DNA of 5,997 bases, taken from assembly GCA_030725885.1 (NCBI GenBank), contig JANRET010000055.1, positions 1 through 5,997 of the forward strand, written 5' to 3'. The notes beneath the pieces were generated by a model, which searched no databases, was not told the DNA's origin, and saw nothing but the letters and a program-made list of their open reading frames with translations. Of this stretch, positions 5,563-5,997 are shown in pieces. Source of the stretch: Microbacteriaceae bacterium (GTDB lineage: Bacteria; Actinomycetota; Actinomycetes; Actinomycetales; Microbacteriaceae). Each line of letters begins with the position of its first letter. Positions within the stretch are counted from its first letter, which is position 1. The translations under genes and the position numbers were made by a program.

Positions 5563-5997
5563 GTGTCGATAGATCGTGAACGCATCGCTGCGGCCGTCAG
5601 GGAAATCCTCGCGGCGATTGGCGAGGACGCGACGCGCGAAGGTCTGCGCGAGACGCCGAGCCGAGTGGCGGATGCGATGGCGGAAATGTATTCGGGTGTT
5701 GGTGTGGACGCGTCCATCGGTCTCCGCGATGCGGGCTCCACCGCCGATGTCGTGTCGAACGATCCTGTCATCGTCCGGGACCTGACATTTCGGTCGATGT
5801 GCGAGCACCACCTCTTGCCGTTTTACGGTGTCGCGCACGTCGCGTACGCACCGACAGACACGGTTGTCGGTCTCGGACGTATCGCCCGAGTTCTGGAGAC
5901 CGTCACGTCGCGACCGCAGGTGCAGGAACGAATCGGCCTCGAAATGTGTGCGGCGCTGACCGACGGTGCGGGGGCGGAGGGAGTCCTCGTCGTGCTC
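5563..5997 (+). CDS. folE: GTP cyclohydrolase I, 3' end beyond the window
   Basis: Converts GTP to 7,8-dihydroneopterin triphosphate, the first committed step of folate synthesis. The frame is open from GTG 5563 to the right edge, giving 145 residues. The N-terminal helix and EDATREGLRETPSRVADAM segment are typical. Cys80, His82 and His83 in MCEHHLLPF correspond to E. coli C110, H112 and H113. Gln121-Glu122 in RPQVQER correspond to the pterin-binding Q151-E152. The second zinc cysteine (E. coli C181) should lie past the edge. At the position of E. coli LSKINR this protein has LGRIAR, so Ser135 and Lys136 are replaced by Gly105 and Arg106, while Arg139 is kept (Arg109). The start has no good SD and sits 5 bp after the ftsH stop, which suggests coupling. 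The ATG at 5561 is in another frame. Confidence 0.94.
   Translation, partial: MSIDRERIAAAVREILAAIGEDATREGLRETPSRVADAMAEMYSGVGVDASIGLRDAGSTADVVSNDPVIVRDLTFRSMCEHHLLPFYGVAHVAYAPTDTVVGLGRIARVLETVTSRPQVQERIGLEMCAALTDGAGAEGVLVVL

Overview
The window looks like an ordinary housekeeping stretch of a high-GC actinobacterial chromosome, probably Microbacteriaceae or a near relative. This inference rests on the GC-rich sequence, frequent GTG starts, a short TilS without the C-terminal domains of the E. coli enzyme, the order tilS-hpt-ftsH-folE with ppa divergent from it, and a tilS start that appears leaderless. I did not find a defence system, mobile element, CRISPR array or other obvious accessory module.

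Layout. Positions 1-54 hold the 5' three quarters of a tRNA-Glu(UUC) gene on the minus strand, cut by the left edge. Positions 55-200 are non-coding and probably carry its promoter and that of the next gene. Positions 201-1394 (+) encode a secreted coiled-coil M23 metallopeptidase, and 1883-1395 (-) a family I inorganic pyrophosphatase; their stop codons abut inside one TAATTA. A 43-bp divergent region (1884-1926) separates ppa from a rightward gene cluster: tilS (1927-2934), hpt (2935-3495), ftsH (3563-5557) and folE (5563 to the right edge, incomplete).

How the genes relate. tilS and hpt are fused as TAAATG, and ftsH and folE are 5 bp apart, so the four genes are probably transcribed together, with a possible extra promoter in the 67-bp hpt-ftsH gap. 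They cover tRNA-Ile decoding (TilS), purine salvage (Hpt), membrane protein quality control (FtsH) and the first step of folate synthesis (FolE). Pyrophosphatase hydrolyses the PPi that TilS and Hpt release. The M23 enzyme is a separate envelope function.

The most interesting signal is regulatory. The ppa/tilS intergenic region contains a perfect 17-bp palindrome, TCGAACA-N3-TGTTCGA. It resembles the Gram-positive LexA box but has a 5-nt rather than 4-nt spacer between the GAAC/GTTC arms. It occupies exactly the -35/-10 spacer position of the inferred leaderless tilS promoter, and a degraded copy with the same spacing lies just upstream of ftsH. Other points are two substitutions at substrate-phosphate positions of FolE and a 60-residue basic Lys/Ala/Pro tail on FtsH.
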